A stretch of 64,000 bases of DNA from Desulfosarcina alkanivorans. Lineage in GTDB: Bacteria; Desulfobacterota; Desulfobacteria; Desulfobacterales; Desulfosarcinaceae. The notes below the pieces were generated by a model. The model was not told where the DNA came from. It made no database searches and saw nothing but the letters and a program-made list of their open reading frames with translations. Both the position numbers and the translations under genes were made by a program. The DNA is taken from the NCBI RefSeq assembly GCF_009688945.1, contig NZ_AP021874.1, forward strand, positions 6,138,001-6,202,000, in the 5' to 3' direction. How positions within the stretch are numbered: the stretch's first letter is position 1; every line of letters begins with the position of its first letter. Positions 25,378 to 33,940 of the stretch are shown here, piece after piece.

Positions 25378-26520
25378 CTATCGCCCAGACTGCTCTTTTT
25401 TGGGGATACTGACCCTGAATGCGGCACCCTGGCCCGGATTGCTGTCCACCGTGATGGCGCCCCCGTGCTGGCCGACGATCTGATTGGCGATGAACAGTCC
25501 CAGCCCGGTTCCGTTTCTTCCCTTGGTCGAGTAAAACAGGCTGAATATGCGGTCGCGGGTATCGCTGTCCATGCCCATCCCGTCATCGGCGATGGTAAAG
25601 ACGATTTCGTCCCCCTGATCAACCATGGAAAACTCTATCCGGTGGGTTGGCGAGCGGTGGTCTTTCAGGCAGGCATCTACGGCGTTTTCCAGGATGTTGA
25701 CCAGGGCCGCATGCAGGTAACCGGCGTCCACATCCATGGTGCCGGCGGACCTGTCGAACCGGCATGCCAGCCGGATGCCGGTCCCGTCCACGCGGGGGCG
25801 GATCGCCCGGACCAGTTCATCGGCAATGTCGGCGGCCGGAACCGGTGCCCGCTTCAGTTGACGTTCTTTTGCGTAATAGAGGATGTCCAGCACCATCTTG
25901 CGGATGCGCTTGGCGGTCTCCCCGGCGGCCATGCATCCTTCTTCGGCCCGTTTCAGGTCTTTTTGGGCCAACCCCGATGAAATCAGGTAGAGCCCCCCGT
26001 CCAGGCTTGTCAGCAGCCCCTTCATGCCGTGGGAGATGGATCCGATCATCAGGCCCAGAGAGGACAGGTGGTCCTGGAGTTCGGTCTTCTCACGCACCAG
26101 CTGCTCCAGGCTTCGGGTATAATCCTGAAGGCGCCGGCGCATGGTGATCTTTTCCCGGGCCCGGCGCATGGCAATCTCCAGGGCGTCCACATTGATGGGC
26201 TTGGTGATAAAATCGGTGGCATTGTATTTCAGGCTCCGAATGGCCAGGTTCATATCGCCGTGTCCGGTGATCATAATGACTTCGGTTTCCGGGTTTTCGT
26301 GCTTGATCTTTCGAAGCAGTTCGATGCCGTCTCCCCCCGGCATTTTGATGTCGGTGACCACGATCCGCGGGTCCTCCTTCTGAAAAACCGCGAAGGCCTC
26401 TGCGGCATCTCCGGCCTCCACGGTCCGGTAGCCCATGTCCTGCAGGGAGATGGCCAGGACGTCCCGGATGTCCGGTTCGTCGTCGACGATCAGGATGATT
26501 TTTTCGTTGGTGTCATCCAT
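25378..26520 (-). CDS. Receiver-histidine kinase of Hdr cluster 2
   Basis: 380 residues with an N-terminal receiver (LIVDDEPDIRDVL, phosphoacceptor in IVVTDIKMPGGDG, ITGHG, FITKPI), a coiled-coil linker, a degenerate HisKA with SISHGMKGLLTSLDGG and a HATPase domain (ADDGMGMD, GRNGTGLGLFI). This receiver-first kinase is expected to be phosphorylated by, or to answer to, the haem sensor kinase encoded immediately upstream; the two genes overlap by 8 bp. It ends the long minus-strand operon that begins with the pseudo-receiver and Hdr genes. It may pass phosphate on to the receiver within HdrA at 30458-33868; that link is inference. Confidence 0.85.
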   Translation of the reverse strand: MDDTNEKIILIVDDEPDIRDVLAISLQDMGYRTVEAGDAAEAFAVFQKEDPRIVVTDIKMPGGDGIELLRKIKHENPETEVIMITGHGDMNLAIRSLKYNATDFITKPINVDALEIAMRRAREKITMRRRLQDYTRSLEQLVREKTELQDHLSSLGLMIGSISHGMKGLLTSLDGGLYLISSGLAQKDLKRAEEGCMAAGETAKRIRKMVLDILYYAKERQLKRAPVPAADIADELVRAIRPRVDGTGIRLACRFDRSAGTMDVDAGYLHAALVNILENAVDACLKDHRSPTHRIEFSMVDQGDEIVFTIADDGMGMDSDTRDRIFSLFYSTKGRNGTGLGLFIANQIVGQHGGAITVDSNPGQGAAFRVSIPKKEQSGR

Positions 26521-28843
26521 GGGAGACCCCTGCCTCGCGTTTCATGGGCCCGGGTGCGGCGACCGATTCATCGCTGCACGGAAATCGAAGAACGAAACAG
26601 GTGCCCCGGGGGGCATTGGGCACCGCTTCGATGATGCCACCGTATTCCTTGACAATGCCATAGCTGATGGAAAGCCCCAGCCCCGTGCCCTTGCCCACTT
26701 CCTTGGTGGTGAAAAACGGTTCGAAGATTTTTTCCACCATGTTGTCCGCGATACCCGTGCCCGTGTCGCAGACCCGGCAGACCACCCACCCGTTTTCGGT
26801 GTCCGTCAGCAGGCGGATGGCCTTTTCATTGTCGGCACCGCCGGCGGGGTGGTCTCCCCACCTGGACTCGATGGCATCGCGGGCATTGAGCAGCAGGTTG
26901 ATGAACACCTGTTCCAGGCGGCTGGGGTCGGCATTGATGCGCGGCAGCGGTTCGCGGATTTCCCATATCACCCGGATGCCGCGCACCTTGAGCTGCTGGC
27001 TGAAAATTTCAAAGGCGCTTCTGAGCACGTCATTGAGCTGGACCCTGACGGTTTCCATATCGGACTTCCTGGCAAACTGGCGCATGTGGTTGATGATCCT
27101 GGCGGCGCGGTCCACGTTGCTGTCCACCTTGCCCAGCATGGTCGACAGGACATCCAGTGCAATGGCTTCCGAAGCGGCGAGTTTTTTCATGAAGAAGCTG
27201 CTCACGGTCTTGATGACGGAAAGGGGCTGGTTGAGTTCGTGGGCCACGCCGGTGGCCATCTCGCCCAGCGTGGCCATTTTGCTGGCCTGGATGAGCTGCT
27301 GCTCCGTCTCCAGACGCTTGGTGATGTCGCTGGTGGTCACCAGAAGCACCTTCTGCCCGGAGTATTCCGATGGTGAAATGCGGATGTTGACGAACAGGCT
27401 CTTGCCGTCCCGGTTCAGGTGGCGGGCCTGGTTGATCACCGAGCAGGTGACGACCTTGAAGGCATAGTGGTCCTGTTCGTCACGATGAAACAGGGTCATG
27501 AACGACTGGCCGACAATCTCTTCCACCGAATAACCGTAGACGGCCGTGACACTCTTGTTGCAGTCCATGATCTGCAGGGTCTTGACATCCAGCACGAACA
27601 CCGGATTGGGGATATTGCTGAAGATGGCATGGTACTTTTTTTCGGATTTTTGCAGATCCACTTCCAGCTGTCGGCGGTGGGAGATGTCCAGGCTGATCTC
27701 CATGGCGGCCACCACCTGACCGGCGACGTTTTTAATGGGGGAGGTCCGGACGAGCCAATGCTTGGCCGAACCGTCCTTGTCCAGGCCGCTTTCTTCGGCC
27801 TGGTGGGAGAGACCGTCGGCAAAGGTCTTTTCCACCGGACAGGAGATGCATTTTTCCGTCCTCCCCTTGTAGGCATGGTAACAGTAATCGCCGGGTTCGG
27901 GAGCAAACCGCCGATGGAATTCGCGGTTGAAGCGCAGCAGGCGGTAGTTGCGGTCCTGGACGGTGATCAGGCAGGGTACGCGTTCGAACAGGTTCTGATA
28001 CTCATCGCGCTGTTTGTTCAACTCCTTCTGGCTGGATGCGATGTCATCACTCATCTGGTTGATGGCCGTCGCCAGCTGGCCCAGTTCGTCCGCTTTTTTA
28101 ACCTGCACTTTACTGGTGTAGTCTCCCCTGGCGATGAGGCGGGTGCCGTCGATGAGGCGTTTGATGGGCTGGTTGACGAAGCGCAGCACGAATACAAAGA
28201 TGATCGCCGCGGTGATCAGAAAAACGAAGACGGCCAGGCCGATGATCCCCCGTTCCTCCAGCAAAATTTCGTGGTCTGTTTTTTCCAGGGAGATGACCAC
28301 ATCCAGTGCCCCCAGGATTTTTTTCCCTTCGGGATGCACATGGCAGTCGCCGGTGCTGCAGCCCGGTTCATTGCAGATGGGGCTGATGATGCCGATCAGC
28401 CGATGGCCTTTTTCCGACGGAAAGATGCGGGTTCTTTCTTCCAGCGGTACCGACGATACGGGCGGGTCGCTCCGGTGGCAGATGTCACAGGCTTCGGCCT
28501 TGATGTTGGTCGTCTGTTCGACTTCCTCGGGATTGTTGGAATATTTGATCTCGCCCAGTTTATTATAGATGCGGATCTTTTCAATTTCCGGCTGACGGCT
28601 GATGTTGTTGATGATCTGGTTGATTTCGTCCCGGGCGTTGAGCATCATCGCGTAGTGGGTCCCCAGACGGATCGTCGTGGTGAGCCGGTCGGTGCCGGCC
28701 ACCATGTTTTTCATCATCTTCTCTTTTTGATGACGGATATTGAAAAACGCCCAGGTGGCGATGGTGAACAGCAAAACGATTCCCACCGTCAGGATGAGTT
28801 TGGATGCCAGGCTGTTGCGCAGCTTGTCGATCAGGCGGATCAT
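26513..28843 (-). CDS. Membrane sensor kinase with periplasmic c-type haem domain
   Basis: 776 residues from the ATG at 28843 (AAAGGCACC upstream). TM1 at about 13-34 and TM2 at about 199-223 enclose a periplasmic domain with two c-haem motifs: CDICH (119-123) and CSTGDCH (162-168), the latter being the CX4CH form known from tetrahaem cytochromes c3. Then come HAMP, a Cys-bearing PAS (CYHAYKGRTEKCISCP), a second PAS, HisKA (GVAHELNQPLSVIK) and HATPase (CDTGTGI, GKGTGLGLSISYG). It should report periplasmic redox potential or a haem ligand. It lies 99 bp after hdrB, and its stop overlaps the receiver-kinase start. Confidence 0.9.
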   Translation of the reverse strand: MIRLIDKLRNSLASKLILTVGIVLLFTIATWAFFNIRHQKEKMMKNMVAGTDRLTTTIRLGTHYAMMLNARDEINQIINNISRQPEIEKIRIYNKLGEIKYSNNPEEVEQTTNIKAEACDICHRSDPPVSSVPLEERTRIFPSEKGHRLIGIISPICNEPGCSTGDCHVHPEGKKILGALDVVISLEKTDHEILLEERGIIGLAVFVFLITAAIIFVFVLRFVNQPIKRLIDGTRLIARGDYTSKVQVKKADELGQLATAINQMSDDIASSQKELNKQRDEYQNLFERVPCLITVQDRNYRLLRFNREFHRRFAPEPGDYCYHAYKGRTEKCISCPVEKTFADGLSHQAEESGLDKDGSAKHWLVRTSPIKNVAGQVVAAMEISLDISHRRQLEVDLQKSEKKYHAIFSNIPNPVFVLDVKTLQIMDCNKSVTAVYGYSVEEIVGQSFMTLFHRDEQDHYAFKVVTCSVINQARHLNRDGKSLFVNIRISPSEYSGQKVLLVTTSDITKRLETEQQLIQASKMATLGEMATGVAHELNQPLSVIKTVSSFFMKKLAASEAIALDVLSTMLGKVDSNVDRAARIINHMRQFARKSDMETVRVQLNDVLRSAFEIFSQQLKVRGIRVIWEIREPLPRINADPSRLEQVFINLLLNARDAIESRWGDHPAGGADNEKAIRLLTDTENGWVVCRVCDTGTGIADNMVEKIFEPFFTTKEVGKGTGLGLSISYGIVKEYGGIIEAVPNAPRGTCFVLRFPCSDESVAAPGPMKREAGVSHG

Positions 28844-28871
28844 GGTGCCTTTCGGGAATGTCGAATGACAC

Positions 28872-28903
28872 AACCCAATGAAAAATGGAGGATTGGGTTT
28901 TTT
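28872..28903. terminator. Stem-loop between hdrB and the haem kinase gene
   Basis: An 8-bp stem AACCCAAT/ATTGGGTT with a 12-base loop is followed by a T-run only on the plus strand. On the minus strand, where the operon runs, there is no T-run, so it more likely modulates or processes the hdr mRNA than ends it. Confidence 0.4.
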
Positions 28904-28942
28904 CTTTCAATCGGCCGGATGCCGCCAATTGGCATCGGTCAT

Positions 28943-29812
28943 TTACATCTGCAGTTTTTCCCGGACCTCCTTCATCACAGCCAGGTTCAGGTCCATCCCC
29001 AATTCCCGCGGGCTTATTCCCATCGCCAGCCCCAGCAGCTGCGGCAGGTAGAGCACCGTGACGGAAAGGTCCTCCCCGGCCATGCGCGATGCCCTGGACT
29101 GCCAGCCGTCCAGATTCATCTGGCACATGGGGCATACGGTGACGATGAGATCCGCGCCCCGGGCCGCTTTCAGTATGGCGCAGACGCGCTCGAGTCCCGC
29201 TGCCGGCTGGGTGCTCACCAGGGAGGCCCCGCAGCAGCGGGCGCCCATCTCCCAGGGGTGAACGGCGGCGCCGGTCGCCTCGATCAGGGGCGTCATGGAA
29301 ACCGGCCGTTCCGGGTCATCGAATTCCCGGTAGGGCCGCAGGCACTGACAGCCGTAGTAGGCCGCCACCGTCAGGCCCGACAGGGACCGGTGCACCAGCG
29401 GTGCCAGGCGCCCGGCGCCCAGGTCCGTGGCCAGCACGTCCAGCAGGTGGCGGACCCGGACACTGCCAGCAACCGTCAGATCCACGGCTGCCAGGGCGTC
29501 GTTGATCCTTGCCCGGGATCCGGCATCGTTGTTCAGCGTGTCGTGGGCCTTTTTCAGGTTCAGGTAGCAGGCACTGCAGGGCACCAGTACCTGGCCGTCG
29601 GCGGCCATCTGCTCTGCCAGCGCCAGATTCCGGGCACTGAGCGACAGGGAAAGCAGTTCGCTGATGGGGGCCGCCGCACTGGCGCCGCAGCAGGTCCAGT
29701 CTTTGATTTCCGTCAGGTCGACGCCGGCTGCGGCCAGGGCTGCCCGTGTGGCCAGATCATATTCACGGGCCGAGGCGGTGAGGCTGCATCCCGGATAGTA
29801 CAAATAGTTCAT
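28943..29812 (-). CDS. hdrB: HdrB-type CCG-domain subunit
   Basis: 289 residues with two CCG domains that bind the paired non-cubane [4Fe-4S] clusters of heterodisulfide reductase. The first set is YYPGCS, then WTCCGAS, then PCSACYLNL; the second is YYGCQC, then ARCCGAS, then VTVCPMCQMNL. HdrB reduces the disulfide substrate with electrons from HdrA through HdrC. The substrate in sulfate reducers is not known; DsrC trisulfide or another protein disulfide has been proposed for related complexes. Its start (MNYLYYPGCS, 29812) overlaps the hdrC stop (ATGA), and the frame upstream of it is only a shadow. Cluster 1 has no such subunit. Confidence 0.92.
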   Translation of the reverse strand: MNYLYYPGCSLTASAREYDLATRAALAAAGVDLTEIKDWTCCGASAAAPISELLSLSLSARNLALAEQMAADGQVLVPCSACYLNLKKAHDTLNNDAGSRARINDALAAVDLTVAGSVRVRHLLDVLATDLGAGRLAPLVHRSLSGLTVAAYYGCQCLRPYREFDDPERPVSMTPLIEATGAAVHPWEMGARCCGASLVSTQPAAGLERVCAILKAARGADLIVTVCPMCQMNLDGWQSRASRMAGEDLSVTVLYLPQLLGLAMGISPRELGMDLNLAVMKEVREKLQM

Positions 29813-30408
29813 CCGTGGCCCTCCTTCCCAAGGGTTTTTTCCGGCGTGCTCTCCAGGGCCGCCACCTTTTCGAACAGGGCATCCAGGGGCGTTCCGGCCG
29901 ACCTGTCCCGACCCATTTCCACTTTGCCCTTGCCCATCAGTTTCAGGCCCAGCGGCGCAAAGCGAAAAGGTGCCAGCGGGCTCTTCATGGCCGTGAAGTA
30001 GCGGGTCATGAATGCCATTTCCCGCAGGCGGCCATGCCGCCGAACCGTCTGCATGAACTTCTCGTAAAACAGGCGGCTGCTGCGATGGCGCGCTTCCTGC
30101 CGGGCGAAGGCGATACCTTTGAGCGCCTCCATGGCGGCCGTCAGGGGAAGCCCGCGGGGACAGCGCAGGGTGCAGGTGTAACAGTCCGAACAGAGGATGA
30201 ACGTGCGGCTCGCCATGACGTCGGAAAGGCGTCCCATGATGACCAGCCGCCACATTTTTCTGGGTGTCAGGTCCATCTGCTCGGCGTTGGGGCACGAGGC
30301 GGTGCAGGTGCCGCACTGGATGCAGGCGCTGACCATGTCGCGGATTTCGTTCAGGGCGGCCCATTGGTCATCGGTTGTCGTCAGTGCGTTAACGGGTGGT
30401 GGACTCAT
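29809..30408 (-). CDS. hdrC: HdrC-type iron-sulfur subunit
   Basis: 199 residues with two [4Fe-4S] motifs, CIQCGTCTASCPN (about 29-41) and CSDCYTCTLRCPRG (about 73-86), followed by the helical HdrC tail (FYEKFMQTVRRHGRL). HdrC links the clusters of HdrA to HdrB. It lies 49 bp after the receiver-containing hdrA and overlaps hdrB by four bases, so the order hdrA-hdrC-hdrB is preserved as in many Hdr operons. Confidence 0.92.
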   Translation of the reverse strand: MSPPPVNALTTTDDQWAALNEIRDMVSACIQCGTCTASCPNAEQMDLTPRKMWRLVIMGRLSDVMASRTFILCSDCYTCTLRCPRGLPLTAAMEALKGIAFARQEARHRSSRLFYEKFMQTVRRHGRLREMAFMTRYFTAMKSPLAPFRFAPLGLKLMGKGKVEMGRDRSAGTPLDALFEKVAALESTPEKTLGKEGHG

Positions 30409-30457
30409 TGATAATTACCTGTATTTAAATTGCATGTTAGCCTTTCAGCGGGTTTCT

Positions 30458-33400
30458 TCACATGGCCATGGCGCCGTCGATGGCCCCGAACAGACTGCGG
30501 TGGGAAAATCCCTCCACGATGGATGCACCGTTGGGACACACGGTCGCACAGTCGCCGCACCCCTGGCACATGGCCGGGTTGACCTCGACCCGTCCACCGG
30601 TGTCATCCAGAAAGCGGGCCCCGTAGGGACACGTATCGATGCAGCGCAGGCACAGGGTGCAGAGGCTGTGGCGCACGATGGCCGTTGTCCGTGCGGCCGG
30701 CAGGCGTTCGCTGGCAAGGATGGCCAGGGCGCGGCCGGCGGCCGCTTCGGCCGTGGCCACGGTCTCGGGAATCGACCGTGGCGAGAGGGCGATGCCACAG
30801 CCGAAAACCCCGGTTTTCAGCGCCTCCACCGGCCGCCACTTGGAATCGGCCTCCTGAAAAAATCCATCGCGGTCCCGTTCGACACCATAGGCCTGGGCCA
30901 GTGTTTCGGGCACATGGGGCAGTATGCCGGTGGCCAGCACCAGCAGATCGGCGGCAATTTCCACCGGGGCGTCCAGTATGGGGTCGTGGAGTCGCACCGA
31001 CACCGGTGCATTCTCGTTGCCGGTAACGCTGACCTCCGGTTTGCGGTCCGGATGGTACTGAAAGAACACAACCCCTTGCTCCCGGGCCCGGGTGTACCAG
31101 GCTTCGGCCAGTCCGCAGGTCATCATGTCCCGGTAGAGGATGTAAACCTGGAGGTCGGGTTTCTGCTTCTTCAGCCACAAGGCCTGTTTCAGGGCGGTGG
31201 GGCAGCAGACGCGGCTGCAGTAGTTTCTGGGCTCCTCCCGGGAGCCCACGCATTGGATCATGGCCACGGCGGACAGGGGGCCCGCGTCCAGCCCGTTGTC
31301 ATGGATACGGGTCTCCAGCTCCCGTTGGGTGACCACCGCCCGGCTGGTGCCGTAACCGTATTCATCGGTGGGGGCTTCGTCGCCGCCGGTGGCCAGGATC
31401 ACGGCCCCGTGCTCCACGGTGGTCGCGGGGGCGTCGATTGTTTCGATGGTAGAGAAAAAGTGGCCGGCCTGACCGAAGGCCCCGACCACCCGGCTGTCGG
31501 TCATCACCTCGATCCGGGGCTGCTTTTCGATCTGACCGGTGGTGTCCGCCAGAAAGGGGGCAACGGGAGTTCCGTCAATGGTCTGATCGAGCCAGGCCAG
31601 ATTGCCGCCCAGTTTTCCGGTGGCTTCCACCAGGGTGACGTCCACCCCATGGTCGGCCATGGCCAGTGCGGCGCTCATCCCGGCGATACCCCCACCCACG
31701 ACCAGGGCCCGGTTGACGACAGCGATACCGGTTTCGCCCACCGGCGATGCATGCTTCAGGCGGGCGACAGCGGCCATGACGGTCGTGGCCGTGGCCGGTG
31801 ATGCCGGGTCATGCCGGTCGTCCATGGCCACCGATTCAATCAGGGCCGGAGACAGGGAAAAGGATTCAGACAGCCGGCGGACGCGGTTCCCGTAGACCCA
31901 CGTGCGGCAGGCAACGACCAGTACCCGGTTGACATCGGTCGTTACGGCCTGGGTCAATGCGTCCCCGCCGTCGGCCGTGCAGAGGCGGTCCAAAACCTCC
32001 ACCCGGGCAACTGCAGGGTCCTGCTTCAGGCGTGCCGACAGGGTTTCAAGGGCTTTTTCCGTTTCCGGGCCGGGGGTGCAGCGGCAGAGCACCGCCAGGA
32101 TGCGGGGCCGCTCACGGGATACATCCCGGAAGACCTCGGGTGTGGTCGGTTTTTCGGCCAGGCCCCCTCCCGCATGATGAATCGTCCGCGACGCGTTGAC
32201 CGCGGCCGAAGAGGCCCGGACCACCGACTCGGCGATATCGGTGGGGCCCGTGAGGGTGCCGGCGGCATAGATTCCCGGCCGCCGGGTACGGGTGTCGGAG
32301 AAAGGGACCGTCTTGACGAAGCCGAATCCGTCGACCTCGATGTCCAGCAGGTCGGCCACGGCCGCCGTCTGGGGGTTGGCCCGCTGGCCGACGGAAAGCA
32401 CGACCAGATCGAAGCGCTTGTCGTGGATCTCGCCCGCCGGGGCGGTCCAGCGGATGGCCACATCGTCGCTGCCGGGGGCCGGGGCGATGGAATGGACCCG
32501 GCCGCGTTCAAGGCGGACACCCGCCGGGGACAGGGTCTGCTGCCCGTAGCGCTCGAAGGATTTACCGAAGGTGCGCATGTCCATGTAGATGATCGTGGCC
32601 TCAAAATCATCGCCGGCCACCGTCCGGGCCACCGCCGCCTCCTTCAGGGCGAACATGCAGCAGATGGTGCTGCAGAAATCGGCGCCGGTCTGAAGATCTC
32701 GCGATCCCACACATTGGATCCAGGCGGCCCGCTTTACCGGTCGCTTGTCCGATGGCCGCAGCAGGCGTCCGCCGTCGGGGCCGGTGCCGCTGAGCATGCG
32801 TTCGAACTCCAGGCTGGTGACCACGTTGGGAACGATCCCGTATCCCATGGGGTTTTTCCCCTCGGACGGGTCAAAACAGGTGGTTCCGGTGGCCAGGACA
32901 ATGGCCCCCACCGTCTGCCGGCGGTAGGCGCTTTCCTCGAAGGCCGCATACACGGCCGCGATTTTGGGGATCAGGTCGTCGGGCTCGAAGGGCTTGATCA
33001 GGTAGTCCATGGCCCCGATTTTCATGGCATCGACCGCGGTTTCCACGGTGGCGTAAGCGGTCATCATCAGCGTTTGAAGGGCCGGCCGGATGGCCCTTGC
33101 CTTTTCCAGCACCTCCACACCGTCCATGCCCGGCATCTTGATGTCCAGCAGCATGAGATGGTAGGACGCCTCCGCCAGTTTTGCCAGGGCATCGGGACCC
33201 GACGCCGCCATGTCGACGGTGTAGCCTTCTTCGTCCCCCAGCCAGGCATCCAGAGAGTTTCGGATGATGGACTCGTCGTCCACCACCAGGATGCGAAATG
33301 CCCGGCGCCCCATGGCCGACAGGCGGATGGCCCCGGTGGGACAGACGGGCTCGCAGGCCCCGCAGCCGGTGCAGGCCGCCGGGTCGATGGTGAAGGCATT

Positions 33401-33868
33401 GGGAATGTTGTGGGGGACCGGCAGATAGACCGCCTTGCGGCGGGTGAGCCCGGCGTTGAAGGCATCGGGGACCGACACCGGGCAGGCCTCGCTGCACAGG
33501 CCGCAGCCGATGCAGCGGTCGGGATCGATGGGACGGGGCCTCTGGTTCAGGGACACCTCAAACCGGCCCGGTTCACCCTCCACCGCACCCAGGCTGGTGC
33601 CCAGCAGGATCTCGATGTTTTCGTGAAAGAGCCCTTTTCTCAGGCAGGTCTGGACGCCGGCATCCCGGTCCACCATGGGCAGCATCCGGCACATGCCGCA
33701 GCGGTCGGTGGGGAACTGGTAGTCCAGCTGGCTGAGAATGCCGCCCATGTGCGGCGCCCGGTCGGCCAGGGTGACCCGGTACCCCATCTGGGCCAGGTCA
33801 ATGGACGCCCGGATGCCGCTGATGCCGGCGCCTAAAACGAGAGCCTTGCCAATTTTTTTGTCCATCAT
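30458..33868 (-). CDS. hdrA: HdrA with an embedded response-regulator receiver domain
   Basis: 1136 residues. Normal HdrA parts: FAD motif LGAGISGIRAS (12-22), RCGMC (57-60 region, Cys60 at the Sec/Cys position), ferredoxin motifs CIGCGLCSEACP (119-130) and CTGCGACEPVCP (166-177). Residues about 191-312 are then a full receiver: Asp197/Asp198, phosphoacceptor Asp242 (LLDIKMPGMDG), Thr270, Lys292 (LIKPF). HdrA resumes at once with VGAIVLATGTTCFDP and continues through a second FAD motif (VVGGGIAGMSAAL) to two terminal ferredoxin motifs (CLRCIDTC, CQGCGDCATVCP). All phosphorylation residues are intact, so this bifurcating flavoprotein may be under direct phospho-control. The frame is unbroken. 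The insert resembles the receiver of the regulator at 13602. hdrC and hdrB follow. Confidence 0.92.
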   Translation of the reverse strand: MMDKKIGKALVLGAGISGIRASIDLAQMGYRVTLADRAPHMGGILSQLDYQFPTDRCGMCRMLPMVDRDAGVQTCLRKGLFHENIEILLGTSLGAVEGEPGRFEVSLNQRPRPIDPDRCIGCGLCSEACPVSVPDAFNAGLTRRKAVYLPVPHNIPNAFTIDPAACTGCGACEPVCPTGAIRLSAMGRRAFRILVVDDESIIRNSLDAWLGDEEGYTVDMAASGPDALAKLAEASYHLMLLDIKMPGMDGVEVLEKARAIRPALQTLMMTAYATVETAVDAMKIGAMDYLIKPFEPDDLIPKIAAVYAAFEESAYRRQTVGAIVLATGTTCFDPSEGKNPMGYGIVPNVVTSLEFERMLSGTGPDGGRLLRPSDKRPVKRAAWIQCVGSRDLQTGADFCSTICCMFALKEAAVARTVAGDDFEATIIYMDMRTFGKSFERYGQQTLSPAGVRLERGRVHSIAPAPGSDDVAIRWTAPAGEIHDKRFDLVVLSVGQRANPQTAAVADLLDIEVDGFGFVKTVPFSDTRTRRPGIYAAGTLTGPTDIAESVVRASSAAVNASRTIHHAGGGLAEKPTTPEVFRDVSRERPRILAVLCRCTPGPETEKALETLSARLKQDPAVARVEVLDRLCTADGGDALTQAVTTDVNRVLVVACRTWVYGNRVRRLSESFSLSPALIESVAMDDRHDPASPATATTVMAAVARLKHASPVGETGIAVVNRALVVGGGIAGMSAALAMADHGVDVTLVEATGKLGGNLAWLDQTIDGTPVAPFLADTTGQIEKQPRIEVMTDSRVVGAFGQAGHFFSTIETIDAPATTVEHGAVILATGGDEAPTDEYGYGTSRAVVTQRELETRIHDNGLDAGPLSAVAMIQCVGSREEPRNYCSRVCCPTALKQALWLKKQKPDLQVYILYRDMMTCGLAEAWYTRAREQGVVFFQYHPDRKPEVSVTGNENAPVSVRLHDPILDAPVEIAADLLVLATGILPHVPETLAQAYGVERDRDGFFQEADSKWRPVEALKTGVFGCGIALSPRSIPETVATAEAAAGRALAILASERLPAARTTAIVRHSLCTLCLRCIDTCPYGARFLDDTGGRVEVNPAMCQGCGDCATVCPNGASIVEGFSHRSLFGAIDGAMAM

Positions 33869-33869
33869 T

Positions 33870-33940
33870 TTCTCCCGAACCTATTGCTGGAAACCACCAA
33901 CCATCAACCATCCATCAGAAACCACCAACTAACCCAACCC
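33870..33940. repeat. Low-complexity spacer
   Basis: The short gap between the receiver-HdrA and FrhB-like genes consists of reiterated words such as CCAACCATC and AAACCACCAAC. Similar word repeats of other composition fill other spacers in this window (about 35520-35635, 39050-39230, 51720-51762). No promoter or terminator is evident. Confidence 0.5.

Noticed and set aside
27419..30001. Plus-strand frame of 860 codons opposite kinase and hdrBC
   Set aside because: Shadow of the minus-strand genes, whose motifs (haem sites, CCG domains) are unmistakable.
31811..33835. Plus-strand frame of 674 codons opposite the receiver-HdrA
   Set aside because: Shadow frame; low-complexity product with no recognised motif.
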